DNA from: Candidatus Saccharimonadota bacterium
GTDB taxonomy: Bacteria > Patescibacteriota > Saccharimonadia > Saccharimonadales > Saccharimonadaceae
DNA length: 64,000 nt
Direction: 5' to 3'
Assembly: GCA_017431725.1 (NCBI GenBank)
Contig: JAFRKN010000010.1
Span: 31,787 to 95,786 of the forward strand
Shown in pieces: positions 40,992-48,918 of the stretch. The position numbers and the translations under genes were made by a program. The stretch's first letter is position 1. Every line of letters starts with the position of its first letter. Below the pieces are notes generated by a model. It did not search any database. It was not told where the DNA came from and worked only from the letters and a program-made list of their open reading frames with translations.

Positions 40992-41633
40992 ATGCCAAGT
41001 TGGAATATTCATTTAGAAGCTGGTCATAGACTAGTAAAAAAACTGCATTTTTCTGGTGCTAAACAGAAAGAATTTTTACTAGGTTGTTTGTTGCCCGATA
41101 TTAATAATGGTTATATAAATAGGGTAAAAGTTGAAAAACCCCACGAAAACACCCACTATGCTTATGATCAAAAAAGTTCTCTCAATTTTTATGCCAAATA
41201 TAAAAAAGAAGTAAATGCCAAAGACCCAATTTGTTTGGGTTATCTGTTTCATCTTTATACCGACGGCTATTTTAATTATGATTTTTATCGTCATATTAAA
41301 CATTCGCCACTTGGTGCCAATCTAAGTAGGGAAGAAAAGCGCAAAATCAAACATCATGATTTTTGGCTCTATGATTTGAATTTTCATCATCGGCTCAATA
41401 TCCAAAATACTCACGATGCTAAAAATTTAGCCGAGAGTGCCAATAAAATTAGTGCCATCGAAATCACCCCAGAAGACATCATTGATGTAGAAAGAATTCT
41501 CATCGAGAATAATCTTGGTCAATCAATCAAAAATCATCACTATATTTTTTATACCAAAAAAAGACTCGATCATTTATTAGACGAAATGATTATGAGTTTT
41601 TCTAAAGATTATTTAGGAGAAAAAGATGCCTGA
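40992..41633 (+). CDS. Zinc-dependent phospholipase C-like protein
   Basis: 213 residues. It starts PSWNIHLEAGHRLVKKLHFS, with KEFLLGCLLPDINNGYI and GYLFHLYTDGYFNYDFYRHI. These His/Asp patterns match the zinc-dependent phospholipase C/S1-P1-like family (His in NIHLEAGH, Asp in LLPDI, His in FHLYTD). Substrates are phosphoesters. No signal peptide is seen, so it is probably cytoplasmic. It overlaps fpg by 8 bp and shares its transcript. Confidence 0.72.
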   Translation: MPSWNIHLEAGHRLVKKLHFSGAKQKEFLLGCLLPDINNGYINRVKVEKPHENTHYAYDQKSSLNFYAKYKKEVNAKDPICLGYLFHLYTDGYFNYDFYRHIKHSPLGANLSREEKRKIKHHDFWLYDLNFHHRLNIQNTHDAKNLAESANKISAIEITPEDIIDVERILIENNLGQSIKNHHYIFYTKKRLDHLLDEMIMSFSKDYLGEKDA

Positions 41634-42510
41634 ACTACCAGAAGTCGAAACTATCCGACGTGGTCTTAAAAAATTTATTTTAAATAAAAAAATCACGAAA
41701 ATTACAGTTCTTTGTAAAAAATCATTTATTGGCCCTTTGTCTTTGGGAAGAATTATTGGTATCCGTCGTTATGGCAAGGCTCTCATTCTTGACTTAGATA
41801 ATAGTTTTTCTCTTATGATTCATCTTCGTATGACTGGACAATTAATTTACGATGATAATCAAAAAAATACCAGCACAGGCTTAACTCAATTTAAAAACCG
41901 TTACGCCGCTGGACATCCAAGCGAAAATTTTACCGCTAAACTTCCCAACCGACAAACCCGTGTTATTATAGAGTTAGAAAATGGCACTCTCTATTTTAAT
42001 GACCAACGCAAATTTGGTTTTATCAAAGTTATCAAAACTTCCGAAATCGAAAACGATGCCTTTATCAAAAAACTCGCCAAAGAACCTTGGGAAATTACAA
42101 CTAAAGAATTATTCGAAAAATTACAAAAACATCCAAAATCTTGTATCAAAGCCGCTCTTTTAGATCAATCAATCATTTGTGGTCTTGGTAATATTTATGT
42201 CGACGAAGCGCTTTTTGCTGCCAAAATTCATCCGAAACGAAAATCCAGCACTATAACCGAAGAGGAAACTGAAAAAATCATCAAAGCTGCTCGAAATATC
42301 ATGCAAAAATCGATTGATTCTGGTGGTTCTACTATGGCAACCTACGTTAAGGCTGATGGTACAAAAGGTGATTATCTCGAAAAATTTGCTCAAGTTTTTC
42401 GTCGTGAAGGAAACCCTTGTCTAAGATGCGGCGAAAAACTTATTAAAATTAGAGTTGCCGGGCGGGGCACTCATATTTGCCCTCAGTGCCAAAAGGAAAG
42501 TCATGATTAA
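41626..42510 (+). CDS. fpg: Formamidopyrimidine-DNA glycosylase (MutM)
   Basis: 294 residues. The N-terminus PELPEVETIRRGLKKFI supplies the catalytic proline and Glu. MIHLRMTGQLIYDD carries a beta-strand signature, and ICGLGNIYVDEALFAAKIHP is the helix-two-turn-helix. An intact zinc finger closes the protein (CLRCGEKLIKI, then RGTHICPQCQ). It excises 8-oxoguanine. A short insert near residues 80-105 (NQKNTSTGLTQ) is slightly longer than usual. The zinc finger is kept here, in contrast to DnaG and NrdR. Confidence 0.95.
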   Translation: MPELPEVETIRRGLKKFILNKKITKITVLCKKSFIGPLSLGRIIGIRRYGKALILDLDNSFSLMIHLRMTGQLIYDDNQKNTSTGLTQFKNRYAAGHPSENFTAKLPNRQTRVIIELENGTLYFNDQRKFGFIKVIKTSEIENDAFIKKLAKEPWEITTKELFEKLQKHPKSCIKAALLDQSIICGLGNIYVDEALFAAKIHPKRKSSTITEEETEKIIKAARNIMQKSIDSGGSTMATYVKADGTKGDYLEKFAQVFRREGNPCLRCGEKLIKIRVAGRGTHICPQCQKESHD

Positions 42511-43114
42511 GATTTTTTATGGTGCAGATCGCGTTCGTGCCAAAACAGCAATTCAAGATTTTTTGGGAGAGAACTATGAAGTAATTGATGGAGCCGATTT
42601 AATACCAGAGGATCTCCCAAACATTTTTTTAGGCAATTCACTTTTTTCTAACAGCCGATCAATCTTACTCCGTGATTTATTCAGTAATCAACTTGTCGCC
42701 CAAAAACTCCCAGACTTTTTAAACACCCCACACAAAATCGTAATTTTTGAATTTTCCCTCGATAAAAGGTTACAAATTTATAAAACCCTAAAAGATAAAA
42801 TTGAAATCAAGGAATTTATTCTTCCCAAAAATCCTAACCAAAATCTTATTTTTAATATTTATCGAGTTGCAAAAACTGATGGTAAAAAGGCCATCCAATT
42901 ATTAGAATCAATTAAATTCAGCGAAGATCCGCATTTGTTTTTTGGTTTGCTAGTGTCTCAAGCTCTTAAAGATTTCCAACAAAAACAGGGAACCAAAGAA
43001 AAGAAAGTTCTCAAAGAACTTTCTTCGCTTGACTTAGAAATCAAATCTACTTCGCTGTCGGCTTGGCTTTTGATTGAGTCTTTTTTGTTGCGACTTTCTT
43101 CGTTGCAGTCTTAG
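42503..43114 (+). CDS. holA: DNA polymerase III delta subunit-like protein
   Basis: 203 residues from the ATG at 42503 (AAGGAAA upstream, 8-bp overlap with fpg). MIKIFYGADRVRAKTAIQDF, GNSLFSNSRSILLRDLF and IYRVAKTDGKKAIQLLESIK correspond to blocks of the clamp-loader delta subunit. The protein is much shorter than the roughly 330 residues of Escherichia coli HolA, with the N-terminal domain reduced. It would help load the beta clamp. The 3' end overlaps rpsT on the opposite strand by 68 bp. Confidence 0.72.
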   Translation: MIKIFYGADRVRAKTAIQDFLGENYEVIDGADLIPEDLPNIFLGNSLFSNSRSILLRDLFSNQLVAQKLPDFLNTPHKIVIFEFSLDKRLQIYKTLKDKIEIKEFILPKNPNQNLIFNIYRVAKTDGKKAIQLLESIKFSEDPHLFFGLLVSQALKDFQQKQGTKEKKVLKELSSLDLEIKSTSLSAWLLIESFLLRLSSLQS

Positions 43115-43400
43115 CCGGAGTTTTCGTTGCAGTTTTTGCAACTTTTTTATCCAATTTCAATCCAGCAGCTTTAGCAATCTTATGGAGCTTAGCTTTTCTT
43201 CTTGCGGCCGTATTTTTTTTCATTAAGTCTTTTTTCACAGCTTTATCATATTCTGACTGTGCTTTTGCAAGGTTTTCTTGAGTTGGCTTATTTTTAAAAG
43301 CTTTCAATGCGGCCTTAATCGCTTTTTTAATTTCTACATTATGCTCGGTGCGCTTTTCGGCCTGTCGAGCAGCCTTCTTGGCAGATTTAATAATCGGCAT
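43047..43400 (-). CDS. rpsT: 30S ribosomal protein bS20
   Basis: 117 residues. MPIIKSAKKAARQAEKRTEH, then KKAIKAALKAF and AYDKAVKKDLMKKNTAARRK-like helices of bS20 (here SEYDKAVKKDLMKKNTAARR). The C-terminus is extended by about 30 residues of Lys/Ala/Thr repeats (KTPAKTATKKVATKKT), beyond the usual 85-90. This tail-coding part overlaps the holA gene on the other strand. AGGAAAAAG precedes the start. Confidence 0.93.
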   Translation of the reverse strand: MPIIKSAKKAARQAEKRTEHNVEIKKAIKAALKAFKNKPTQENLAKAQSEYDKAVKKDLMKKNTAARRKAKLHKIAKAAGLKLDKKVAKTATKTPAKTATKKVATKKTQSKAKPTAK

Positions 43401-43438
43401 CTTTTTCCTATTTAAATTAAAAATTAATGACTCTAAAT

Positions 43439-43444
43439 ATTATA
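43439..43444 (-). promoter_or_regulatory. -10 box of rpsT (minus strand)
   Basis: Reverse-strand TATAAT (43444-43439), about 38 nt before the rpsT ATG. Confidence 0.5.
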
Positions 43445-43530
43445 ACTCTTTTATCTAGAAAAGTAAAGAGAAAAGAACTTGCGGATTTTTAGAGCTTATG
43501 GTAACATATAAACTATAGAAAGTATATACT

Positions 43531-45396
43531 ATGCCTAGCGACAAAAACACTACAACTCCTGCTGCCCCAACTCCTCCTCCATCTACAGATGGTGCGACTT
43601 CTGTGCCTTCAAACGAAAATGCTGCTGACCCAGCCCCAGTTGAAAAAAATACCGCTCGAAACACAGATTTAGCCAAAGTCCTCCCCGAAGTAGTCAATAA
43701 AATTGATGAATCACACAATATTTTAGTAGCACTTTCCAGTGACCCGTCTGTAGACGAAATGTCTGCCGCAATTGGTCTTTCGCTTTTTCTCGATAAATTA
43801 GGCAAACGCGCCACCGCTATCTATTCTGGTTCAACTCCTAATGCGCTCGAATTTCTGAAGCCCGAAGAAACTTTTGAGCCCAGCGTCGACACTCTTCAAG
43901 ATTTTGTGATAGCTTTAAACAAAGAAAAGGCTGATCACCTTCGTTACAAACTCGATGGTGAATTTGTCAAAATTTATATTACTCCTTATCGTGCACGTAT
44001 CACTGAAGAAGATTTAGATTTTTCTTATGGCGATTTTAATGTTGACTTAGTTTTGGCCCTTGACGTCGCTAATGGCATCGATCTTGACTCTGCTCTCCGT
44101 GAACACGGGCGTATTATGCACGATGCCGTGATTATTAATATTACTACTGGAAATCCAGGCAAATTAGGTGAAATCGAGTGGAGTGACAAATCTGCCAGCT
44201 CTGTTTCAGAAATGATTGCAAAGCTCCTTTATAGTATGAACAGCAAAGTCAAAATCGAGAAAGAAGAAGCCACTGCTTTCTTAACTGGCATTGTTGCTGC
44301 TACTAATCGTTTTTCCAATGCCAAAACTACCTCCGATGCCATGAAATTAGCCTCTCGTCTGATGGAGTCTGGCGCCAATCAACAACTAATTTCAAAAAAT
44401 ATTACGCCAGATATTGATAATGAGCTATTTTCACTCGCCAGCAGTGCCACCACTAAAGCTACTACCGATCCTACCAAACTAGATATTGAACATGGTAATG
44501 AAGAAGGCGTAGATGAGACCAAAGAAGTTGACGCCGTCGTTACCGAAAAAGAATCGACTTTACTCGATGATTTAAAAGCCGCTGAAGCTAGTTTGGCTCA
44601 AGCTGGTGCTGAAGCCACTCCAGAATTAGGGAACAAGACTCTCAAGATTGACAGTGACTCAACTTTAAACCAAGAGGGAAATAGTGAAGAACCCGCTGAT
44701 TCTGAACCAAAAGTTAGCCCCGAACCAGAATCAGCTCCCGAAACTGATGCTGAAACTAAATCCGAACCTAAAGCATCCGAAGATAAAGATGCCACAGACT
44801 CTGGCTACATGTCTGAATCTCCAGAAATCGAAAAAGCTCCCGCTCCTGAATCATCCCAAGAGCCCGCTATTTCAAATGACAATCCTTCTGCTAACTTTAT
44901 CAGTGACAAGCCAGAAAAAGTTGTTCAACCTTCTAGTGATCTAGGCCCTGAACCTTTAGATGAGGAAGGTGTTAAGAAATATGGCCAAATGCTGGAAGAC
45001 GCTTTGGCCGGTATTGGTAATCCATCCAACCCTGAACCAGAACCTGCTTCAACGTCATTTGATAATAACCCAGCCACCACTAATACACCTGCAGTTCCAA
45101 CTAATCCAGAAATTAACGGCGTCCCAGAAATTAATTATATGCCCATGCCAGGAGAAGAAGTTCTTCCTCCTCCTCCTGCTCCACCTATTGAAATGGCCCC
45201 AACTTCAGAAACTGGTGTGACACCAGGCGTGAACGAAATAGTACCAGACAGTCTCCCTAATGTGGCTCCCATTACTCATGCTGCTCCTGCGGTGGAGCCT
45301 ACCCCCACTCCATTAGGAACTCAACCAGCCATGCAAGATCAAATTTATGCCCCCCAAGTTTCAGACCCTGGTGCTTTTAAAATACCCGGAATGTAA
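43531..45396 (+). CDS. DHH-phosphoesterase-like protein with long acidic/proline-rich tail
   Basis: 621 residues. Residues about 45-320 resemble DHH-type (NrnA/RecJ-like) phosphoesterases: ILVALSSDPSVDEMSAAIGL, FLDKLGKRATAIYSGS, VDLVLALDVANGI and ATAFLTGIVAATNRF. The first motif lacks the His and one Asp of H..aDaDaiGS, so catalysis is doubtful. The rest is Glu/Pro/Ser rich, unstructured and without a membrane helix. It may be a catalytically dead nucleotide sensor. TATAGA and TATACT boxes lie close upstream. Confidence 0.6.
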   Translation: MPSDKNTTTPAAPTPPPSTDGATSVPSNENAADPAPVEKNTARNTDLAKVLPEVVNKIDESHNILVALSSDPSVDEMSAAIGLSLFLDKLGKRATAIYSGSTPNALEFLKPEETFEPSVDTLQDFVIALNKEKADHLRYKLDGEFVKIYITPYRARITEEDLDFSYGDFNVDLVLALDVANGIDLDSALREHGRIMHDAVIINITTGNPGKLGEIEWSDKSASSVSEMIAKLLYSMNSKVKIEKEEATAFLTGIVAATNRFSNAKTTSDAMKLASRLMESGANQQLISKNITPDIDNELFSLASSATTKATTDPTKLDIEHGNEEGVDETKEVDAVVTEKESTLLDDLKAAEASLAQAGAEATPELGNKTLKIDSDSTLNQEGNSEEPADSEPKVSPEPESAPETDAETKSEPKASEDKDATDSGYMSESPEIEKAPAPESSQEPAISNDNPSANFISDKPEKVVQPSSDLGPEPLDEEGVKKYGQMLEDALAGIGNPSNPEPEPASTSFDNNPATTNTPAVPTNPEINGVPEINYMPMPGEEVLPPPPAPPIEMAPTSETGVTPGVNEIVPDSLPNVAPITHAAPAVEPTPTPLGTQPAMQDQIYAPQVSDPGAFKIPGM

Positions 45397-45422
45397 CTCT
45401 TGATTTATAGATAATATTTTTA

Positions 45423-45428
45423 TATAAT
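45423..45428 (+). promoter_or_regulatory. -10 box of tRNA-Asp
   Basis: TATAAT, 11 nt before the first base of the mature tRNA. Confidence 0.6.
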
Positions 45429-45439
45429 ATATATACGTT

Positions 45440-45516
45440 GGAATCGTAGCTCAGTTGGTTAGAGCGCTGCCCTGTCACGGCAGAGGTCGCGAGTTCGAGT
45501 CTCGTCGGTTCCGCCA
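45440..45516 (+). tRNA. tRNA-Asp (GUC)
   Basis: Acceptor GGAATCG pairs with CGGTTCC (one G-T pair). D arm TAGCTCAGTTGGTTAGAGC, anticodon arm CTGCC-CTGTCAC-GGCAG with anticodon GTC, T loop TTCGAGT. CCA is encoded. Confidence 0.95.
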
Positions 45517-45561
45517 GTAAGATAAAAAATAAGTCCCAAAGGGACTAATTTTTTATCTTAC
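45517..45561 (+). terminator. Long perfect hairpin directly after tRNA-Asp
   Basis: GTAAGATAAAAAAT and the following AAGTCCC pair with GGGACT and AATTTTTTATCTTAC around AAA. It starts on the base after CCA, like the hairpin after tRNA-Gln. Confidence 0.7.
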
Positions 45562-45700
45562 TAATGACACCGGCGAGTCGCGAACGATAGTTCGCTCGGT
45601 GTAGGAGGGAACTAAAAACAAAAACTTGTTTTTGTTTTTAGTAACCGACGCCCACCGAACTTTTGCCCGTAGGGCAAAAGCGTCTCGTCGTCACTCATCT
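45562..45700. repeat. Palindrome array behind tRNA-Asp
   Basis: Three hairpins follow in series: ACACCG/CGGTGT enclosing GCGAAC-GATA-GTTCGC (about 45567-45602), ACTAAAAACAAAAA/TTTTTGTTTTTAGT (45611-45642), and CTTTTGCCC-GTA-GGGCAAAAG (about 45660-45680). The array ends GTCTCGTCG, a 9-nt match to the tRNA T-arm region GTCTCGTCGG. No gene is seen before rpsU. Confidence 0.65.
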
Positions 45701-45721
45701 ATTGTAAAACTCACTACTCTG

Positions 45722-45730
45722 TGATATAAT
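45722..45730 (+). promoter_or_regulatory. rpsU promoter
   Basis: TGATATAAT (box 45725-45730), 10 nt before the ATG at 45741, without a clear ribosome site. Confidence 0.6.
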
Positions 45731-45740
45731 ACATCTCAAT

Positions 45741-45959
45741 ATGACAATTAAAGTTACAAGAAAAGATCAAGGCGAGGCAAACGAAAATATTATTCGTCGT
45801 TTTAACCGTAAAGTCCTCCAAAGTGGCATGATGCCTTTAAAAAAGTCACAAATGCGTTTTAGCAAACCTATTTCTAAGCGCGAACGACGTCTTAAAGCTA
45901 TCATCCGCGAAGCTCGCAAAGCCGAAAAAACCGAGCGCATTAAATTAGGGCTGAAATAA
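45741..45959 (+). CDS. rpsU: 30S ribosomal protein bS21
   Basis: 72 residues. KVTRKDQGEANENIIRRFNR then KVLQSGMMPLKKSQMRF and KRERRLKAIIREARK show the bS21 pattern (v......e.aLrrFkr...k.g.l...r.r..yekP..kR.rk...a.r...). It acts near the anti-Shine-Dalgarno region of the small subunit. It is monocistronic, bounded by the tRNA-Asp palindrome array and an element A copy that may end its transcript. Confidence 0.92.
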   Translation: MTIKVTRKDQGEANENIIRRFNRKVLQSGMMPLKKSQMRFSKPISKRERRLKAIIREARKAEKTERIKLGLK

Positions 45960-45964
45960 ATCAT

Positions 45965-46065
45965 AAAAATACTTTTTAGGGGTATCCGGAGGTTACAACC
46001 GAGGATTAAGGGCGCGAGGCCCGTGACGACGGGCCCGAGCGACCCGTCTCCTAAAAAGTATTTTT
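45965..46065. repeat. Palindromic element A, intergenic copy between rpsU and adk
   Basis: Arms AAAAATACTTTTTAGG (45965-45980) and CCTAAAAAGTATTTTT (46050-46065) are exact complements. Inside are hairpin GGTT-AC-AACC (45991-46000) and core CCCGT-GACG-ACGGG (46020-46033), with GGTATCCGGAGG as in the ileS copy. It probably also terminates rpsU. Confidence 0.87.
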
Positions 46066-46075
46066 TGATTTTATG

Positions 46076-46086
46076 TATGGTATAAT
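46076..46086 (+). promoter_or_regulatory. adk promoter
   Basis: TATGG then TATAAT (46081-46086). An 18-nt leader carries AAAGGAG before the ATG. Confidence 0.65.
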
Positions 46087-46104
46087 CTATTCCAAAGGAG
46101 TTTT

Positions 46105-46698
46105 ATGATCATTTTATTTGGTTTAGCTGGTTCCGGCAAAGGAACACAAGGTAAAGCCCTTTCCGAAATCTTCGGTTGGAGATGGCTATCCGTTGGTGAT
46201 GTGATTCGTCAAACTGGAGAATTTAAAGATATCATCGATCGCGGTGAACTAATTCCAGACGAAGCAGTCATTAAATTAATGGGCAAACAAATTGAAAAAG
46301 CCGAAGCTGAAGGCTTTAATGTTATTCTTGACGGTTATCCTCGCGATAAGGAACAAGCCGAATGGCTTATGGAGCATATGCCAGAAAAAGTTGACGGAGC
46401 GATTATCCTAGAAGTTCCAAAAGATGAATTATTTGAAAGGCTAGCTTTACGTGGGCGGGATGATGACAAAGAACATGAGAGCATTGAACGTCGCTTTGCC
46501 ATCTTTGAACAAAATATTTATTCAATTTTACCTCTATTAGAAGCTAAAAATATTCCAATTGAAAGAGTTAATGGAGTAGGATTAGTCGAAGAAGTTACCG
46601 CCCGTTTAGTTGAAGTCATTAAAAAAATTATTCCAGAAGCCACTGAGCAAACTAGTGACGTGAATGGTGGAGAGATTGAACATAGTTATGGCGAATAA
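46105..46698 (+). CDS. adk: Adenylate kinase
   Basis: 197 residues. P-loop ILFGLAGSGKGTQGKALSEI, NMP-binding WLSVGDVIRQTGEF, VILDGYPRDKEQAEWLMEHM and LALRGRDDDKEHESIERRF are the Adk motifs. The lid is short (no zinc-finger insert), so this is the small form. It balances AMP, ADP and ATP. AAAGGAG precedes the ATG. map overlaps its end by 11 bp, a partnership found in the spc-operon adk-map order of many bacteria. Confidence 0.92.
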   Translation: MIILFGLAGSGKGTQGKALSEIFGWRWLSVGDVIRQTGEFKDIIDRGELIPDEAVIKLMGKQIEKAEAEGFNVILDGYPRDKEQAEWLMEHMPEKVDGAIILEVPKDELFERLALRGRDDDKEHESIERRFAIFEQNIYSILPLLEAKNIPIERVNGVGLVEEVTARLVEVIKKIIPEATEQTSDVNGGEIEHSYGE

Positions 46699-47449
46699 TC
46701 CTGAATTATCAAAAAAAATTGCCGCCATGCGTGAAGGCGGTAAAATTTTAGGAAACCTCTTAAAAGATCTAAAAAATTATGTGAAACCCGGCATGACCGG
46801 CAAGGAAATTGATAATTGGGTGCGAAAAGAGATTATCAAACGTGGAGCGGGTGTCGCCTATGATATGCTCGATGATGATTTCCCGGGTGCAATTTGTATT
46901 TCAGTTAACGATGAATTAGTCCATGGCGCCCCTAAAGATGAACTTTTGGAAGAAGGCGACAAAGTTTCTTTTGATTTAGACATATATTATAAGGGCTATT
47001 TTACAGATTCCGCTTTCACTATGATTGTAGGAGAAAAAGGTTCTCCAGCCGTCAAAAAAATGATTTCAGTAACTGAATCTGCCATGTGGGAAGGGATTGA
47101 ACAAGTTGCTCCAGGTGCTCATATTGGTGATATTGGCCAAGCTGTCGAAAAAATTCTCCGTGCTGGCCGTCTCGGTGTGATTAAAAATTATATTGGCCAT
47201 GGTATTGGCAAAACCATGCACGAACCACCCGAAGTCCCCAATTATGGTAAAAAAGGGCATGGCTACGAGTTAAAAGTTGGTGACACTATCTGTATCGAGC
47301 CAATGTCTTGTCTCGGCAAACCTGCCAATTATATTGATAAAAATGACCATTGGACTGTGAAAATGAAAGACGGTAGTATCGGGTGTCACTGTGAACACAC
47401 TATTCTCGTTACCGAAAACGGCTACGAAGTCCTAACCTTGCCAGATTAA
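46688..47449 (+). CDS. map: Methionine aminopeptidase, type I
   Basis: 253 residues. Metal ligands are visible as Asp pairs in SFDLDIYYKGYFTDSAFTM, His in NYIGHGIGKTMHEPPEVPNY, Glu in DTICIEPMSCLG, and Glu in IGCHCEHTILVTENGYEVLT. It removes the initiator methionine from nascent proteins. The start is uncertain: an in-frame ATG at 46664 would add 8 residues and lies within the ribosome-site region. 46688 is preferred because the family begins close to the IAAMREGGKI helix. Confidence 0.93.
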   Translation: MANNPELSKKIAAMREGGKILGNLLKDLKNYVKPGMTGKEIDNWVRKEIIKRGAGVAYDMLDDDFPGAICISVNDELVHGAPKDELLEEGDKVSFDLDIYYKGYFTDSAFTMIVGEKGSPAVKKMISVTESAMWEGIEQVAPGAHIGDIGQAVEKILRAGRLGVIKNYIGHGIGKTMHEPPEVPNYGKKGHGYELKVGDTICIEPMSCLGKPANYIDKNDHWTVKMKDGSIGCHCEHTILVTENGYEVLTLPD

Positions 47450-47529
47450 ACGAATAATGCAAATAAGGGGGCTTCTAAAACACCTTGTTATAAAAATTTT
47501 AGGGAAAATTCGTGGCAGGACCCATTGAA

Positions 47530-47540
47530 TGTGTTATAAT
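47530..47540 (+). promoter_or_regulatory. ftsA promoter, leaderless type
   Basis: TGTGT then TATAAT (47535-47540), with 6 nt to the ATG at 47547. Confidence 0.68.
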
Positions 47541-47546
47541 AAGCTT

Positions 47547-48764
47547 ATGGATGAAAATAAACGCTTCGTAACTGGTTTAGATGTCGGTACCGAGAATATT
47601 CGTGCTGTAATTGCCACTATTTCAAAATCCGGTGAAATATCAATAGTTGGCTATAATGAAGGCAAATCTGCCGGCATGCGCAAGGGCATTCCTGCTAATC
47701 TTACTGGCCCCGCCGAAGCTATCGATCGCACGCTCGGCGACGCCGAACGAATGGGCGGTTACGATGTGAGAAGCGCCTATGTATCTATAAACGGTTCCAG
47801 CCTTCTTTCTACGCGCACTGAAGGCATGATTGCCGTTGGTGCCGTCGAACACGAAATTGATTTAGAAGATTTAAATCGCGTCGAAGATGTTGCTGTAACT
47901 GGTCGTATTCCAGCTAACCGCGATGTTTTAGATGTTGTTCCTCTTGAATATGCCCTTGATGGACAAGGTGGCATTAAAGATCCTATTGGTATGTCTGGGG
48001 CCCGTCTCGAAATGCGTGCCTGCGTTGTCTCTGCTTTAACTCCTAATTGTGAAAACCTCAAAAAAGCTACCGCTACCGCTGATGTTCAAGCTGAACGTCT
48101 CGTCCCAAGCGTTGTAGCTGCCGCTAAAGCCGTATTGACCGAACGCCAAAAAGAAAATGGCGTTGCTGTGGTAGATTTTGGTGCCACAACCACCTCAATC
48201 GCAATTTATGAAGAAGGTGATTTACAATATGTTGGTGTCATTCCAGCCGGCTCAAACAACATTACGAATGATTTAGCTATTGTTCTTGCCATCGATCCCG
48301 ATTTGGCCGAAGAAATAAAAGTCCGTTTTGTGACGGGTGATTTTGATTCTAATAAAAGTTTAGCTATCAAAGTCGGCAAAGAAAAAGAGCGCACTTTTGA
48401 TCGTAAAGAAGTTGAAGAAGTAGTCAAAGCTCGGCTTGATGAAATTTTTGCCGAAGTTCGAAAAAAACTCAAAGCCGCAAAATATGACCAGCGCCTCCCA
48501 GAAGGAATTGTACTTGTGGGCGGTGGTGCCAAGATGCGTGATATTGACTTATTTGCCAAAAAATCTCTCGAAGCAGCCGTCAAGATTGGTATTCCTATGA
48601 CTCTCGGTGGTGTTGCCGAATCTGTCGCTAAACCTGAATTTGCTACTGCCGTCGGCCTCGCCATGTTAGCTGCCGAAGAAAACCCCAGTCAACTCTCAAT
48701 TAGCAAGAAATCTCCTAAAAAATCTAAACCTGGCTTTCTCAAAAAATTGTTTAGCAAATTCTAA
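47547..48764 (+). CDS. ftsA: Cell division protein FtsA
   Basis: 405 residues of the actin-like family: FVTGLDVGTENIRAVIA, GVAVVDFGATTTSIAIYEEG, and GIVLVGGGAKMRDIDLFAKK. The 1C (SHS2) domain lies around 90-165. The C-terminal amphipathic peptide PGFLKKLFSKF should anchor FtsZ filaments to the membrane. The start is fixed by the -10 box; an in-frame ATG at 47529 lies before it. ftsZ follows after 154 bp with its own promoter. Confidence 0.94.
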   Translation: MDENKRFVTGLDVGTENIRAVIATISKSGEISIVGYNEGKSAGMRKGIPANLTGPAEAIDRTLGDAERMGGYDVRSAYVSINGSSLLSTRTEGMIAVGAVEHEIDLEDLNRVEDVAVTGRIPANRDVLDVVPLEYALDGQGGIKDPIGMSGARLEMRACVVSALTPNCENLKKATATADVQAERLVPSVVAAAKAVLTERQKENGVAVVDFGATTTSIAIYEEGDLQYVGVIPAGSNNITNDLAIVLAIDPDLAEEIKVRFVTGDFDSNKSLAIKVGKEKERTFDRKEVEEVVKARLDEIFAEVRKKLKAAKYDQRLPEGIVLVGGGAKMRDIDLFAKKSLEAAVKIGIPMTLGGVAESVAKPEFATAVGLAMLAAEENPSQLSISKKSPKKSKPGFLKKLFSKF

Positions 48765-48839
48765 TATTGGCTAGCGACATAAATAGGGAAATCTTTAAAA
48801 TATTTTACTTGCAAAAAGTTTAAAGAAGACTTCGTGATA

Positions 48840-48868
48840 GGAATTATCAAGAAATAACTCTTGATTCC
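48840..48868. repeat. Hairpin upstream of the ftsZ promoter
   Basis: GGAATTATCAAG and CTTGATTCC pair imperfectly around AAATAACT. It may end ftsA transcripts or control ftsZ. Confidence 0.4.
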
Positions 48869-48883
48869 AAGATATAATTGATA

Positions 48884-48889
48884 TATAAT
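48884..48889 (+). promoter_or_regulatory. -10 box of ftsZ
   Basis: TATAAT at 48884-48889 (a second one at 48873-48878), followed by a leader of about 25 nt with GTGAGG before the ATG. Confidence 0.55.
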
Positions 48890-48918
48890 AAAGATATATT
48901 TTTAAAGTGAGGTAAATT

